Numbered from the stretch's first letter, positions 26,178-36,405 are shown. The stretch is 51,027 nucleotides of DNA from Gammaproteobacteria bacterium (GCA_022820625.1 JAJEFE010000019.1:1-51027), one strand, 5' to 3'. Notes: a model not told the origin generated them from the letters alone. Program-made: numbers and translations.

Positions 26178-27005
26178 GTGACTGCCGTGGCGCCTGAAGT
26201 TTCGGTCATTTTCAGCACCTATCGCCAACCCGAGTGGCTGCGCAAGACGCTTTGCGGATTTGCTCGCCAGAATTACACGAACTTTGAAGTCGTCATAGCC
26301 GATGACGGCTCCGGCGAAAAGACGGCGGACGTCATTCGATCGGCCCGCAGGAGCACGGAGCTGCGGATCGGGCACGTCTGGCAACCGGACCGGGGGTTTC
26401 GCAAATGCCGGATACTGAACAAGGCTGTTCGCAAGGCACGGGGCGGCTACCTGATCTTCACCGACGGGGATTGCATACCGCACCCGGAATTCATCGCGCG
26501 ACACCTAGCACTGGCGGAACAGAAGCGTTTCCTTTCCGGAGGGTTGTTGCGCCTGCCGTTGGAACTCTCCCACAACATCCAACTGGACGACATCGCCTCC
26601 GGGCGGTGTTTTTCCGTTTCGTGGCTGCGCAGCCACGGAATGCCGTTCACATACAAGCTGCTCAAGCTCAGCGCGGGCCTTGACTTCGGCGCCGTGCTGG
26701 ACCGCGTGTCCCCCACCACGGCAGGTTGGAACGGGCACAACGCCTCGGGCTGGAAGGACGACATCCTGCGCGCGAACGGTTTCGATGAACGGATGGGCTA
26801 CGGCGGAGAAGACCGGGAACTGGGAGAACGGCTGGAAAACGCCGGAATTCGCGGCAAGCGCATCCGCCACCGGGTAACCTGCCTGCACCTGGACCATCCG
26901 CGCGGCTACGTGAATACGGAGGCTCGCGCAGCCAACCTCGCCATCCGCCGCGAGACCAGGCGCAGGCGCCGCACGCGCACGCGGTACGGGATCGCGCAAC
27001 TGTAG
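26178..27005 (+). CDS. Family 2 glycosyltransferase with galactosyltransferase-like C terminus
   Basis: A 275-aa protein from GTG 26178. The N-terminal GT-A fold has VSVIFSTYRQPEWLRKTL, a DDGSGEKT nucleotide-sugar loop and FTDGDCIPHPEF (the DxD-type metal site). The C-terminal segment GYGGEDRELGERLENAG matches Glyco_transf_7C. No membrane segment is evident, so it is likely a cytosolic transferase for a polysaccharide or glycan. It converges on the methyltransferase gene 80 nt away. The acceptor is unknown. Confidence 0.88.
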   Translation: MTAVAPEVSVIFSTYRQPEWLRKTLCGFARQNYTNFEVVIADDGSGEKTADVIRSARRSTELRIGHVWQPDRGFRKCRILNKAVRKARGGYLIFTDGDCIPHPEFIARHLALAEQKRFLSGGLLRLPLELSHNIQLDDIASGRCFSVSWLRSHGMPFTYKLLKLSAGLDFGAVLDRVSPTTAGWNGHNASGWKDDILRANGFDERMGYGGEDRELGERLENAGIRGKRIRHRVTCLHLDHPRGYVNTEARAANLAIRRETRRRRRTRTRYGIAQL

Positions 27006-27085
27006 CGGCTGGCGAGATGGAGGGCGGTTGCGCCGTTATCGGGATGGCGGCCACTGCCTGTTCAGCTGCACTGCAGTTCCGGCTC

Positions 27086-28072
27086 TCACCGGCTGGCCAG
27101 CAACGCGTGGCAGAAGTGAGTGCCTTCGAATTCGAAGGGTTGCGATTGCTCTACGGAGAAACCTGCATTGGCAAGACTGCTGACCAGGGAATCGATCTCG
27201 GTATCGGCCAATGCGCAGGAAACCAGGTCGAGCATTCGCTGCCGGTAGGCTTCCGTCTCGGCAGCAGCAGCCTCAAGCATTTCACGCTTTCTGTCGAAGG
27301 AAACACCCGCGGCCGCTGAGGGGTCGAAGGTCGACATGGACTGGCGGACCCACCAGGTCATCGGACCGGGATCCGGAAAACGGGCGCTCTCGCGATTCAA
27401 TTGCGCGAGACACTTGTTGATTTCGGTGCGCAGCGCAATTGCCCGATCATCCTTCGTGGCATCCCTGCTTCGTTTCTTCAGCTTGTGGAGACGCTTGTGC
27501 AGCTTGCGAATCAACGGCTGGAGACCGGATTGTTCGCATAGGGCGGCTTGCTCAATACCGTCCTTCGCCTGACGCACGATGGCGGAATCCGCGTGGTGGA
27601 TCATGGCCGCGAAGAGGCCGCCCGGTCGTTTGAGAATCCGGTCCACTTCCGCGACCGCCTCATTGGCCTGCGCGTACTCGAAACCGAACTGGCTCATCGC
27701 GAGATCGAGCGTACCGTCGGGCAATGTCGTCTGCTCGATACGTGTTCGCCCGAGAAAGCGAATACGTGGCAGGTACCGGGCAACCGCCTTGCCGGCAAGC
27801 TGCCGTTCCGGATCGATGTCCGCAAAGTCGATCGCCGTGATCTCGAAGTCGCGTTGTCGTCGATGGCTGTAGCGCGCCGCCAGCAGGGCGACGGCTCCGT
27901 TGCCGGTAGCGAGATCGACTATTCTTGCGTCCGACGGCAGCCGGTCGAAAATGCCATGCCAGTGCCGCCGCACGACACCATCGTAATTGTTCGCGAAGCG
28001 GCCGTGAAAGGTCGTAACGGTGCCGGTCTCCCAACAGCGGGTCCACTGCGCGGGGCTCCAGCGGCCCTTCAT
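27086..28072 (-). CDS. Class I SAM-dependent methyltransferase
   Basis: A 328-aa protein. The Rossmann SAM site VDLATGNGAVALLA (motif I) is followed by an acidic motif II region (ITAIDFADID) and a LDLAMSQFGFEYAQ motif. The middle contains a basic coiled stretch (KLHKRLHKLKKRSRDATK) that is unusual for the fold. It overlaps the upstream oxygenase by 4 nt (ATGA), so the two are co-translated and may act on one substrate. The substrate is not recognised. Confidence 0.85.
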   Translation of the reverse strand: MKGRWSPAQWTRCWETGTVTTFHGRFANNYDGVVRRHWHGIFDRLPSDARIVDLATGNGAVALLAARYSHRRQRDFEITAIDFADIDPERQLAGKAVARYLPRIRFLGRTRIEQTTLPDGTLDLAMSQFGFEYAQANEAVAEVDRILKRPGGLFAAMIHHADSAIVRQAKDGIEQAALCEQSGLQPLIRKLHKRLHKLKKRSRDATKDDRAIALRTEINKCLAQLNRESARFPDPGPMTWWVRQSMSTFDPSAAAGVSFDRKREMLEAAAAETEAYRQRMLDLVSCALADTEIDSLVSSLANAGFSVEQSQPFEFEGTHFCHALLASR

Positions 28073-28728
28073 CCCGTCTTTACGCCCTCGAAGGTCTGAA
28101 ACCAGTAGTTGGCGGCGACGGTGATGCGCGGTGCGCTTCCGCCGTAGGGTTCCACCGAGTGCCGAACATAGGACGGAAAGATCAGCACGTCCCCGGTCCG
28201 GGGCCGAAAGCGCACCGAGTCGAAGGAATAATCCCGGACCATGTGCCGATTGGCCGTATCGAGGTACATGCTCGCCATGCTGCGCGGATCCTGAAACACC
28301 AGATGCCCCGCTTCGAATTCATTGGGAGGTTCCGCGTCACCCGGATCGACGCAGTAGACAAGGCTCCAGGATGCCAGAGGGTGGTTGTGGTTCTGGAAGA
28401 AGCCGCCCTTGCGGGTCACGTGGAACCAGCTATGACTGTGGAAGCGAAGCGCCTGGAGGGCAGCGTCTTCCAGTCCGCAGGCATCCTTGACGACGTGCCC
28501 CAGGTGGCCGTTCAGGAACTGCTTGAGTTCGCTGACCGCCGGGTCCGGCCACTCGAGGAAGTCGAACTGGCTCTCAAACACGCCCGGATGCGCACGCTGG
28601 GGCGAATTCTGCTTGCGGCGGGCGTCGTTTTCGTTGGCCAGGATGTAGTCGCGCACGGTGTTGGCGCGATCCGCTGAAGAGCCGCTACGGTAAAACGGCG
28701 TCGCCCACAGACGGTTAAGCGTACTCAT
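28069..28728 (-). CDS. Putative 2-oxoglutarate/Fe(II) oxygenase (TIGR02466-like)
   Basis: About 219 aa from ATG 28728; a GTG directly before it is possible. It has the family pattern NHNHPLASWSLVYCVDPG (H-x-H facial site), an RFRPRTGDVLIFPSYVRHSV segment with the second His, and EPYGGSAPRITVAANYWF with the 2OG-binding Arg. These cupin-like hydroxylases often sit next to TonB receptors. It lies downstream of the TonB receptor gene on the same strand and is coupled to the methyltransferase. The substrate is unknown. Confidence 0.85.
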   Translation of the reverse strand: MSTLNRLWATPFYRSGSSADRANTVRDYILANENDARRKQNSPQRAHPGVFESQFDFLEWPDPAVSELKQFLNGHLGHVVKDACGLEDAALQALRFHSHSWFHVTRKGGFFQNHNHPLASWSLVYCVDPGDAEPPNEFEAGHLVFQDPRSMASMYLDTANRHMVRDYSFDSVRFRPRTGDVLIFPSYVRHSVEPYGGSAPRITVAANYWFQTFEGVKTG

Positions 28729-28745
28729 CACGCCCGGTCAGGGGA

Positions 28746-28779
28746 CGGGGTATTGAGCTGCGAACGGCCCAATACCCCG
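28746..28779 (-). terminator. Perfect 10-bp hairpin between TonB receptor and oxygenase genes
   Basis: CGGGGTATTG (28746-28755) pairs perfectly with CAATACCCCG (28770-28779) around a 14-nt loop, in the 96-nt gap between the receptor stop and the oxygenase start. No T-tract is visible. It may attenuate or stabilise the receptor transcript relative to the enzyme genes. Confidence 0.4.
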
Positions 28780-28824
28780 CCAATGCTCCGCTCGAAAATC
28801 CCTTCGCACCCCTGCGGGCTGACG

Positions 28825-31467
28825 CTAGAACTCGTGCCGATATGTGATGAAGGGTACGCGTCCGGCCACGTCGTACAGTTCCAGCACAATACCGTCGTCC
28901 CACCCTGAAACGCTGTCGATGACCGGGTCTTCATCGGTCAGGTTGCGGACACCCGCAGAGATATCCCCGCCCCAAGGCGTATCCCAGACGACGGTCACGT
29001 CCCACGTGCTCAGGGCTTCGTAGTCCCCCTCGTCATGATCGCCGATATAGCGCCAGATAAGGTTGGTCGTCCACACATCGCGCGACCAGCGCAACGATCC
29101 AACGATGCGCTCGGCGGGCGCACCCGCGCGCTCCTCCGCAACATAATCGATGGGATCGTCCGCCTCGGACGGTATCTCCTCGAACTTGGTAAGCAGGGTT
29201 GCCTCCAGGTCAGCAGCGAGCACGCCTCCTCCACCCGCCAGACTATGCTGGTAGTTGGCACGTATATCGAATCCCTCTACAGTCGTCAGCGACTGGTTTG
29301 TAAAGGGCCGGACAATCCAGACAAGTGCACCGGGGTCGCCGGGTTGCGTCGCAGCACCCCGTTCGACCTCGATTCCGTCCGGCAACGAACCACGGTTCTC
29401 AAGTTCGATGATCGTATCGAATCCAAGCAGGTCGACGCCGTCCTCCAACTCAATCCGGAACCCGTCGAGCGACACCTGCAGGTCGTCTGTCGGCTCGAAC
29501 ACGACTCCGACATTGAACGACTGGGAAGACTCGGCCTGCAGTTCCGGGTTTCCGCTCCTGAAGTTTTCCACCTGATTCGACGGGCAATCGTCCTCTGCAA
29601 TGCCGATGGCCTCACAGCGGTAGATGTCCTGAACATCGTTGAAGGACTGTGAACGCGAGACGTAGAGTTCCGTCAGGTTCGGCGCCTTGAATCCCTGTCC
29701 CCAGGAGGCGCGCAGGACGACGGGGTCCGCCACCTGCCAGCGGGCCGAGATCTGTGGAGAAAATGCCGTTCCGAAGTCGTCGTAGTCATCGTGACGCCCG
29801 GCCAGGTTCAGGTCCAGGGACTCGGCCAGCGGAATCGAAACTTCCCCGAATGCAGCCCAACGGCTGCGATCTCCATCCGAGCTGTTGCCTGCGGAACCGA
29901 GGATATTGCTGGCCTCTCGAAAACTGTCGTAGTCGTCGAGATAATCTTCCGATGCCGTCTCCACGCCGATTGCCCAGCCGACCGGGCCATTGGGCAGATC
30001 CCACGCGTTGCCGTCGAGGCTGACGCCGGCGGCAGTGTAGTCGGTGAGGATGTCGCGATACAGTGTCGCAGCCATCCGGCCAAGTGCCGCGAGATGGTCG
30101 GGTTCCTGAGACAATGGATTGGTCAGGTCATAATCGCCCCGATTCACCTCCAGCTCCACCTGGCTCTGAAGGATGTAGGTCTCGCCCTCCTCCGAGCCGT
30201 CGTAGCGGTAGGAACGCAGATAGGCTTCGTAGTTGATGTCGCTGTCGCCCAGGCTGCCCGAGACTCCCAGCACGCTGTCCAGCTCGAAACGAACCGTGTC
30301 GTCGTCGCGCGGGCCGTGGCCGACGAAACGATGAAATATGCTGAAGTCGCCGGGCGTACCGTCGGCGTTCATGGGCCACGGGTAGCTTTCCCCGCTCGTG
30401 TCGAACGGGTTGTACGGGCTGTCGGCTGGGACGTTGAAGAATCCGACGGCCGGAGCGTAGCGGCCGAAGCTTTCGATGCGCGTGTAACGGTTCTCGAAGA
30501 AAAGCTCGTGGCCCGGGCTGAACTCGTACTTCGCATCCAGGTACGTGCTGACGCGATCGAGGCCTCCGGTTTGTGCGCTGATATCCGCATAACCGAAGCC
30601 GCAGGCGGTACCCGGAACGCCGAACGGATTGCCAAGCACGCCCGCGTACACATCCGTCGGACAGTCTCCCAATGCGGTCGCTCTCAGGAACCAGGGATGG
30701 AACGCAGTGTTGCCGCCTGCAGAAACTCCGATGGTGTCGCCGAGATTGGGGCCATTGAGTTGCACTGCGCTGTAAGCACGGTCGCCGTCGAAGATCGGGT
30801 CGCGCGAGAACAGTTCCGCGGTAAACAGCGCGCTCGCATTGTCACTGCTCGTACCGATCACGAAGTTGGCATGGTCGGAATCCGCACCTTCGCGAGTCGG
30901 GGATTCCATACCGATCTCAAGCTCGGCGCCGTTATAGTCGTCGCGCAACATGATGTTGACGACACCGCCGATCGCGTCGGCTCCGTACACGGCGGAGGCG
31001 CTGTCGGTCAGTACCTCAACGCGGTCGATTGCGGCGAGGGGGATCGAGTTCAGGTCCACCGCCGCGGTGCCCGTGAAAGGATTGCCGGGTACCCGGCGGC
31101 CGTTGACCAGCACGGCGGTGCGGTCCGACCCCAGTCCGCGCAGACTGACCAACGCGACCTGCCCGAAACTGTTCCCGGACCGTTCCCGATACGAGCCGAA
31201 GCTGTTGTAGGTCGTGGTGCGCAAGACGTCGGCGACATTTTCGAAACCGGTCAGATCGATCTCGAGCCGGTCCATGACCGTGAGGGGGCTCGGGGTGTCT
31301 TCAACGGCCCGCCGGATCCTCGAACCGGTCACGACGACTTCCTCGAGGGCCGCCTAATTTCCCGCTTCCTGACCGGCCGCCTGCATGCCGGGATAAAGGA
31401 CGAAGGATCCCGCCGCCGCGGTTGCGACGCTGACTGCATGCGCCAGCGGTTTTTTCCTGAATATCAT
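28825..31467 (-). pseudogene. TonB-dependent receptor interrupted by an in-frame amber codon
   Basis: From ATG 31467 (GGGAG upstream) the frame encodes a signal peptide (MIFRKKPLAHAVSVATAAAG), then QEAGN, a TAG at 31354-31356, and in the same frame ALEEVVVTGSRIRR, the normal TonB-box region and plug domain. The 835-aa remainder is otherwise complete: plug (ENVADVLRTT, VYGADAIGGVVNIML), beta-barrel and a terminal aromatic residue (YRHEF). Translation from GTG 31332 would give a receptor without signal peptide, so export would fail. It is either a recent pseudogene, a readthrough case or a base error. It is the first gene of a probable unit with the oxygenase and methyltransferase. Confidence 0.85.
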
Positions 31468-31890
31468 TTTCGTTCTCCCAAATTCCGTGTTCCGTTGGTG
31501 TTCTTGCATTTGCATAAGTACAACACGATAACAACACAATAAAAGCACGAAAACGACATTATTACAACACATGGAGAATCCTGTACCAGGTAGGAGCCAA
31601 TGGGCTGCGAACGGCTGTAAATTAACGCCACTGGGTCGAAAACTTGCCGCAACTGCCATGAAACTGAAGTTTCATGAATGCGCTCCGCAGAAGCATGAGG
31701 ATTTCGCGTTCTCTTTCCGTAGCCTGTTCGACCCGTTGAACCTGTCGAACACAACGAGGTTCCAATTCACCAGTTGCGGAAACGTTGCGTAAGGGGTACA
31801 GACTCGGGCTGAAATGCGCGACAATCGCCCACCGCCCAAGTTGATGGCGGACCCGACAACTCAGCATCAATCTCATTGGAGGAACCATTT
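31468..31890. promoter_or_regulatory. Divergent TonB receptor control region with ACAACAC repeats
   Basis: This 423-bp gap between divergent receptor genes is much more AT-rich than its surroundings at 31505-31575. Three copies of ACAACAC occur at 31520-31526, 31531-31537 and 31564-31570, the first two 11 bp apart and hence on one helix face. They may be operator half-sites near the promoter of the leftward receptor. No confident promoter hexamers were placed. No gene was found between 31571 and 31890. Confidence 0.45.
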
Positions 31891-34881
31891 GTGGAACCCG
31901 GTAATCGCTGGGCGATGTCGCTTTGTGGCGTTCTGGCAGTGGCATCGGGCGCCAGGCAACCGGCCCTGGCCCAGAGCCCGCAGGCACAGGAAATCGAGGA
32001 AGTGGTTGTAACGGGTACCCGACTGCGGGACCCCAACGTAATCAGCTCTTCCCAGATCACAACTGTAGAGATAGAAGATATTTCCGACCGCGGCATCACC
32101 CGTGTCGAGGACTATCTGAACGATCTGCCGCAGATTTCGCCGGGTCAGGCCATTACGGCGTCCAATGGCTCGACGGGCACGGCGACCGTAAACGTTCGCA
32201 ACCTCGGGTGCGAGCGGACCCTGGTACTGATCAACGGCCAGCGGCTGGCGCCAGGCACCACCGGAGGAGGTAACTGCGCCGACCTCAATTCCATACCCAC
32301 CCTGCTGCTGGAACGGGTCGAAGTGCTGACCGGCGGGGCGTCCTCGGTGTATGGATCGGACGCGGTGGGCGGCGTCGTCAACTTCATTCTTGACGATGAT
32401 TTTGAAGGCTTCAAGGCCAACTACATGCACAGCTTTTACCGGCATGCCAACGACAACGGCGAACTCCGGGAACTGGTGCGTTCATATGACTACCGGTTGG
32501 CGGACGAAAACGTGACCACAGGGGAAACCGACAAGCTCGCGGCGGCCTTCGGCGGCTCGATTTTTGATGGCCGCGGGCATGTCACCGCCTTTATCGAAAA
32601 GACCGACACCTCCCCGATCCTGCAAGGCGACTACGACATCTCCGCCTGCGCGCTGACGCGAGGCAAGAGCGGCTGCGGCGGCTCGGCCACTATTCCTCCG
32701 GGCACCTGGGCGGACTTCGGCGCTTACGAGAACCTCATGTACGTCAACACGGCGGACCCGTCGATCACGAAACTCGACCTTAAGGTTCTGGGCGACGAAT
32801 TCGTACCCCGGGAAGGGCAGACCTTCAACTACAATCCGACCAACTTCTTTCAACGTCCGGATGTGCGCCTGAACTCCGGATTTTTCGGCCGATTCGCAAT
32901 CAACGACAACGTCGAAGGCTACGTCAACATCCACTCGATGCAATCGGAGTCCAACGCGCAGATCGCGTATTCCGGGACTTTCGGCAACATTACGTCGATA
33001 CCCTGCTACAACCCCCTGCTGTCGGGACAGCAGTACGACACGGTTTGCGGCAACTGGGCCAGGATGGGCGGCGATCATGCACCCGATTTCGCCAGCGCGG
33101 CGGAGGCGCTGGCCTACATCTCCTTGCTCGATCTCGCGGTCGGCGCGGGAGACATCATCGGCTACAGCGCCCCCGTTGTATCCCTGAAGCGAAACGTCGA
33201 AGGCGGCCCCCGCCAGGACATCACAACCTTCGAGAACACGGCGACCATCTTTGGGCTTCGCGGCGAAATCGCCAACGGCTGGACCTACGACGTGTCCTAC
33301 CAGGAGTCCGATGTCGAGTACGCCAGCGAGTACCGCAACGACCTGTCGGTCATCGCGATGAACCGGGCGATCAACGTGATCAGCGTCAACGGAACGCCGA
33401 CTTGCGTGGCGGCGCTGAACGGTACCGATTCCGCTTGCATTCCCTACAATCTGTTTCAGGGTGGCCTGCCCGGCGACGGCGGCATACAGGGCGTGATCGA
33501 CGGCGGCGCGGAATTGCAGCAGTACATCGCGAATTCAACCTTCGTCCGCGGCACCGGCGAGCAGCGCATTGTTCAGGCGCTGGCCACCGGGGAGTTTCCG
33601 TATACTTTTTTCGGTGCCCCGAGCCCGGTTTCTGTCGCGCTGGGTCTTGAAAACAAGGATCTGGGCACCGATTTTCGTCCCGACCGGCCCAGCAGAACCG
33701 GGGACCGTTCCGGTTCCGGCGGAGCGACATTGCCGCTCGCCGGGGGATACGACGTCAACGAGTATTTTGTTGAACTCGGAATCCCGGTGCTGGACAACCT
33801 GAGCTTCGACGCGGGTTATCGCTATGCGGACTACTCAACCGGCAACACAACGAACACCTACAAACTGGGCGCATTCTGGCGCGTGTCGGACGACGTGGCG
33901 TTACGTGCTTCATATCAGTCCGCGATCCGTCACGCCAACCTGTTCGAATTGTTCCGCGCCCAGGGTTTCAACCTCGTCGATCTGCCCGATGACCCCTGTG
34001 GCTTGTCGATGACCGCGAGCCGGTCGGCGTGCGCCAATACCGGATTGCCCGCCAGTGCATATGGAACGGATCTGAAATCACCGGCGGATCAATACAATAT
34101 TCTGCAAGTAGGGAACCCGGAGGTGGTGCCTGAGGAAGCCGCGTCATTTACCGCCGGTCTGGTAACCACGCCCGCATTCATGGACGGCCTTACGCTGACC
34201 CTGGACTACTTCGACATCAATGTGGAGAAGGGTATCGGCACGATCCCCGCCGCCACCTCGCTGGAAAAGTGTCTGGATTCCGGCAGCCCGACATTCTGCA
34301 GTCTGATCAACCGCAACCCGGTGAACGGTTCCCTGTGGCTGACCGGCGGATACATTTCGACACCGATCACCAACCTCAGCGAAGAAAACGTCGAAGGTAT
34401 CGACATCATATTCGGGTACGATTTCGACACGCCGGTTGGTCCCATGGAGCTGCAAGGCGTGTCCACGTACGTTTTGACTTCGGACTTGATCGAATTGCCC
34501 GGCGAGTCGGCGCTCGAGTGCGCGGGCTTCTGGGGCAGCTATTGCGGCAAGAATCCGCAGCCGAAATTCAGCGGCAATTACAAGGCGACCCTGTACACGC
34601 CGTACGATGTGCGGGTTTCCCTTGCCCTGCGGTATCTCGGTAGCACCGACGATCTGGGTTCCAACAACATAGATTTCGGCGCGGAGACCTATTGGGACCT
34701 GACGGCGGAATGGAGCGCCACCGGCAACTACATCGTGACCGGAGGCGTCAGCAATCTATTCGATACGGACCCGCAAGTCAGTTCCGATGCGGGTACCGCG
34801 CCCGGAAACGGCAATACGTTCCCCGCATTCTTCGATGCCCTGGGGCGTTATGTGTTCGTCAATCTGGGGGTAAGCTTCTGA
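31891..34881 (+). CDS. TonB-dependent outer-membrane receptor
   Basis: A 996-aa receptor. GTG 31891 is chosen because GGAGG (31878-31882) lies 8 nt upstream and the frame then begins with a signal peptide (WAMSLCGVLAVASGARQPALAQ). The TonB-box region EIEEVVVTGTRLRD precedes a plug with VEDYLNDLPQ, VNVRNLGCERTLVLINGQR and VYGSDAVGGVVNFIL. A 22-strand barrel is expected, ending in FVNLGVSF with a terminal Phe. It would import a large or scarce substrate with TonB energy; size and plug style fit the receptors of peptide- or glycan-using marine bacteria. The substrate is not identifiable. It shows no defect, unlike its divergent neighbour. Confidence 0.95.
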   Translation: MEPGNRWAMSLCGVLAVASGARQPALAQSPQAQEIEEVVVTGTRLRDPNVISSSQITTVEIEDISDRGITRVEDYLNDLPQISPGQAITASNGSTGTATVNVRNLGCERTLVLINGQRLAPGTTGGGNCADLNSIPTLLLERVEVLTGGASSVYGSDAVGGVVNFILDDDFEGFKANYMHSFYRHANDNGELRELVRSYDYRLADENVTTGETDKLAAAFGGSIFDGRGHVTAFIEKTDTSPILQGDYDISACALTRGKSGCGGSATIPPGTWADFGAYENLMYVNTADPSITKLDLKVLGDEFVPREGQTFNYNPTNFFQRPDVRLNSGFFGRFAINDNVEGYVNIHSMQSESNAQIAYSGTFGNITSIPCYNPLLSGQQYDTVCGNWARMGGDHAPDFASAAEALAYISLLDLAVGAGDIIGYSAPVVSLKRNVEGGPRQDITTFENTATIFGLRGEIANGWTYDVSYQESDVEYASEYRNDLSVIAMNRAINVISVNGTPTCVAALNGTDSACIPYNLFQGGLPGDGGIQGVIDGGAELQQYIANSTFVRGTGEQRIVQALATGEFPYTFFGAPSPVSVALGLENKDLGTDFRPDRPSRTGDRSGSGGATLPLAGGYDVNEYFVELGIPVLDNLSFDAGYRYADYSTGNTTNTYKLGAFWRVSDDVALRASYQSAIRHANLFELFRAQGFNLVDLPDDPCGLSMTASRSACANTGLPASAYGTDLKSPADQYNILQVGNPEVVPEEAASFTAGLVTTPAFMDGLTLTLDYFDINVEKGIGTIPAATSLEKCLDSGSPTFCSLINRNPVNGSLWLTGGYISTPITNLSEENVEGIDIIFGYDFDTPVGPMELQGVSTYVLTSDLIELPGESALECAGFWGSYCGKNPQPKFSGNYKATLYTPYDVRVSLALRYLGSTDDLGSNNIDFGAETYWDLTAEWSATGNYIVTGGVSNLFDTDPQVSSDAGTAPGNGNTFPAFFDALGRYVFVNLGVSF

Positions 34882-34924
34882 GGAAACATCTGCTCAACCG
34901 ACCTTGACTAACTCAAGAACCAGG

Positions 34925-34949
34925 GGCCGGGACACTGTCCCGGCCTTTT
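34925..34949 (+). terminator. Intrinsic terminator of the second TonB receptor gene
   Basis: GGCCGGGAC (34925-34933) pairs with GTCCCGGCC (34937-34945) around a 3-nt loop, followed by TTTTCC. This is the clearest rho-independent terminator in the window and ends the receptor transcript 43 nt past the stop. Confidence 0.85.
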
Positions 34950-34973
34950 CCATTAGTGTTCCGGGTTTGTGTT

Positions 34974-35000
34974 TTGGTACAACGGGCCGGAAGCTACACT
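34974..35000 (+). promoter_or_regulatory. Sigma-70-like promoter candidate for the amidohydrolase
   Basis: TTGGTA (34974-34979) and TACACT (34995-35000) are separated by 15 nt, between the receptor terminator and the amidohydrolase start at 35044. Box matches are fair but the spacing is short, so the call is tentative. Confidence 0.35.
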
Positions 35001-35043
35001 AGACATCAGATAATTCAAGAGTGCCACCCCATATGGTGAACCC

Positions 35044-36405
35044 ATGCCAAGACAATTGATTCCATTTGCCTTTGCGCTGCTTTCAATCGTCGCATCCGCG
35101 CAGGAAAGCCCCGTCTACGTGTTTCGGGATGCCAGCGTAATCACGCTGGACGCCGAGGAGATTCTCCCGGGCCAGACAGTGGCGGTCGCCGAAGGGCGCA
35201 TTGCGGCGGTGGGATCGGAAGGCTCGGTTACCGTGCCGCCGGACGCCGTTGTGATCGATGCGTCGGGCCGTTACCTCATGCCCGGACTGACCGAAATGCA
35301 CGGCCACGTCCCCGGTACGGACGATCCGCAATACCTGGAAGACGTGCTGTTCCTGTACGTCGCCAACGGAGTGACCACGGTGCGGGGGATGCAGGGGCGC
35401 GAAGGGCATATCGAACTGCGCGGCCGGATTGAGCGTCACGAAGTACTCGGCCCGCGCTTCATCACCTCCGGTCCTGCCCTGAGCGGCAACTCCGTCGACG
35501 GGCCGGACGAGGCCCGGCAGCTTGTGCATGACCAGGTCGCGGCCGGTTACGACTTCATCAAGATTCTGCGCGGACTGACTCGCGAGGAGTTTGACGCCGC
35601 GGCGCAGGCGGCCGCCGAGGCCGGCACCCACGTCGCGGGCCATGTTCCCGACGATGTCGGCGTCGGGCGGGCGCTTCAGGTAAGCCAGGCCACCATCGAC
35701 CATCTCGACGGGTACCCGCAGTACCTGGTATCGCCCGAATTCGACCCGTCATCCATGGATGCCGGTTTCTACGGCGTGAACCTGCTGGAGAGGATCGATG
35801 ACGAGGACATCGCCGGGGTGGCCCGGGAAACGCGGGATGCCGGCGTATGGATCGTGCCCACCAATACCATGATCGCCAACGTCGCCCTTTCGAGGCCTTC
35901 CGCCGAGGAACTCGCCGCGCGTCCGCAGATGGCGTACCTCCCGCCCGAACTGGTAGAGGGCTGGGTGCAATCCAAGCAGGGTCGCGTCGGCACGATCAAC
36001 CAGGTGCCCGACAGCGGCCGGCGCCTGGTGGAACTGCGAAACCGAATGGTCCGGATCATGCACGAAGAGGGGGTCGGCCTGCTGCTGGGGTCCGACGCGC
36101 CGCAGTTCTTCAATGTCCCCGGTTTCTCCCTGCACAACGAGCTCGGGTACATGGTCGAGGCAGGACTGTCGCCCTACGAGGCTCTGCACATGGGCACGGT
36201 CGCCCCCGCCGATTTCTTCGACGCCGGGGACGATTTCGGCCGCATTGCCGTCGGTCTGGCGGCCGACCTGGTATTGCTCGCGGAGAACCCGCTGGAAGAT
36301 GTAGCCGCCGCAGCGAGTCCGCTGGGCGTCATGGTGCGCGGCGAGTGGCTCGACCGCGAGCGGATCGATGCGGGACTGGAGGCGATCGCTGCGCGGCACC
36401 GTTAG
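35044..36405 (+). CDS. Secreted metal-dependent amidohydrolase (imidazolonepropionase-like)
   Basis: A 453-aa protein with a signal peptide (MPRQLIPFAFALLSIVASAQ). Amidohydrolase superfamily features: MPGLTEMHGHVPG (HxH metal site), the FIKIL lysine strand, THVAGHVPDD and TIDHLDG histidines, and LLGSDAPQ with the catalytic Asp. Members of this secreted subgroup include prolidase-like and lactonase-like enzymes, so the bond cleaved is uncertain. The terminator before it and the Tsx-like gene after it suggest it begins a new transcription unit concerned with uptake of small solutes. Confidence 0.9.
   Translation: MPRQLIPFAFALLSIVASAQESPVYVFRDASVITLDAEEILPGQTVAVAEGRIAAVGSEGSVTVPPDAVVIDASGRYLMPGLTEMHGHVPGTDDPQYLEDVLFLYVANGVTTVRGMQGREGHIELRGRIERHEVLGPRFITSGPALSGNSVDGPDEARQLVHDQVAAGYDFIKILRGLTREEFDAAAQAAAEAGTHVAGHVPDDVGVGRALQVSQATIDHLDGYPQYLVSPEFDPSSMDAGFYGVNLLERIDDEDIAGVARETRDAGVWIVPTNTMIANVALSRPSAEELAARPQMAYLPPELVEGWVQSKQGRVGTINQVPDSGRRLVELRNRMVRIMHEEGVGLLLGSDAPQFFNVPGFSLHNELGYMVEAGLSPYEALHMGTVAPADFFDAGDDFGRIAVGLAADLVLLAENPLEDVAAAASPLGVMVRGEWLDRERIDAGLEAIAARHR

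Noticed and set aside
29791..31542. Long open frame (583 codons) antisense to the first TonB receptor
   Set aside because: It mirrors the receptor's codon pattern in GC-rich DNA, has no recognisable domains, signal or ribosome site, and the receptor frame carries clear family motifs.
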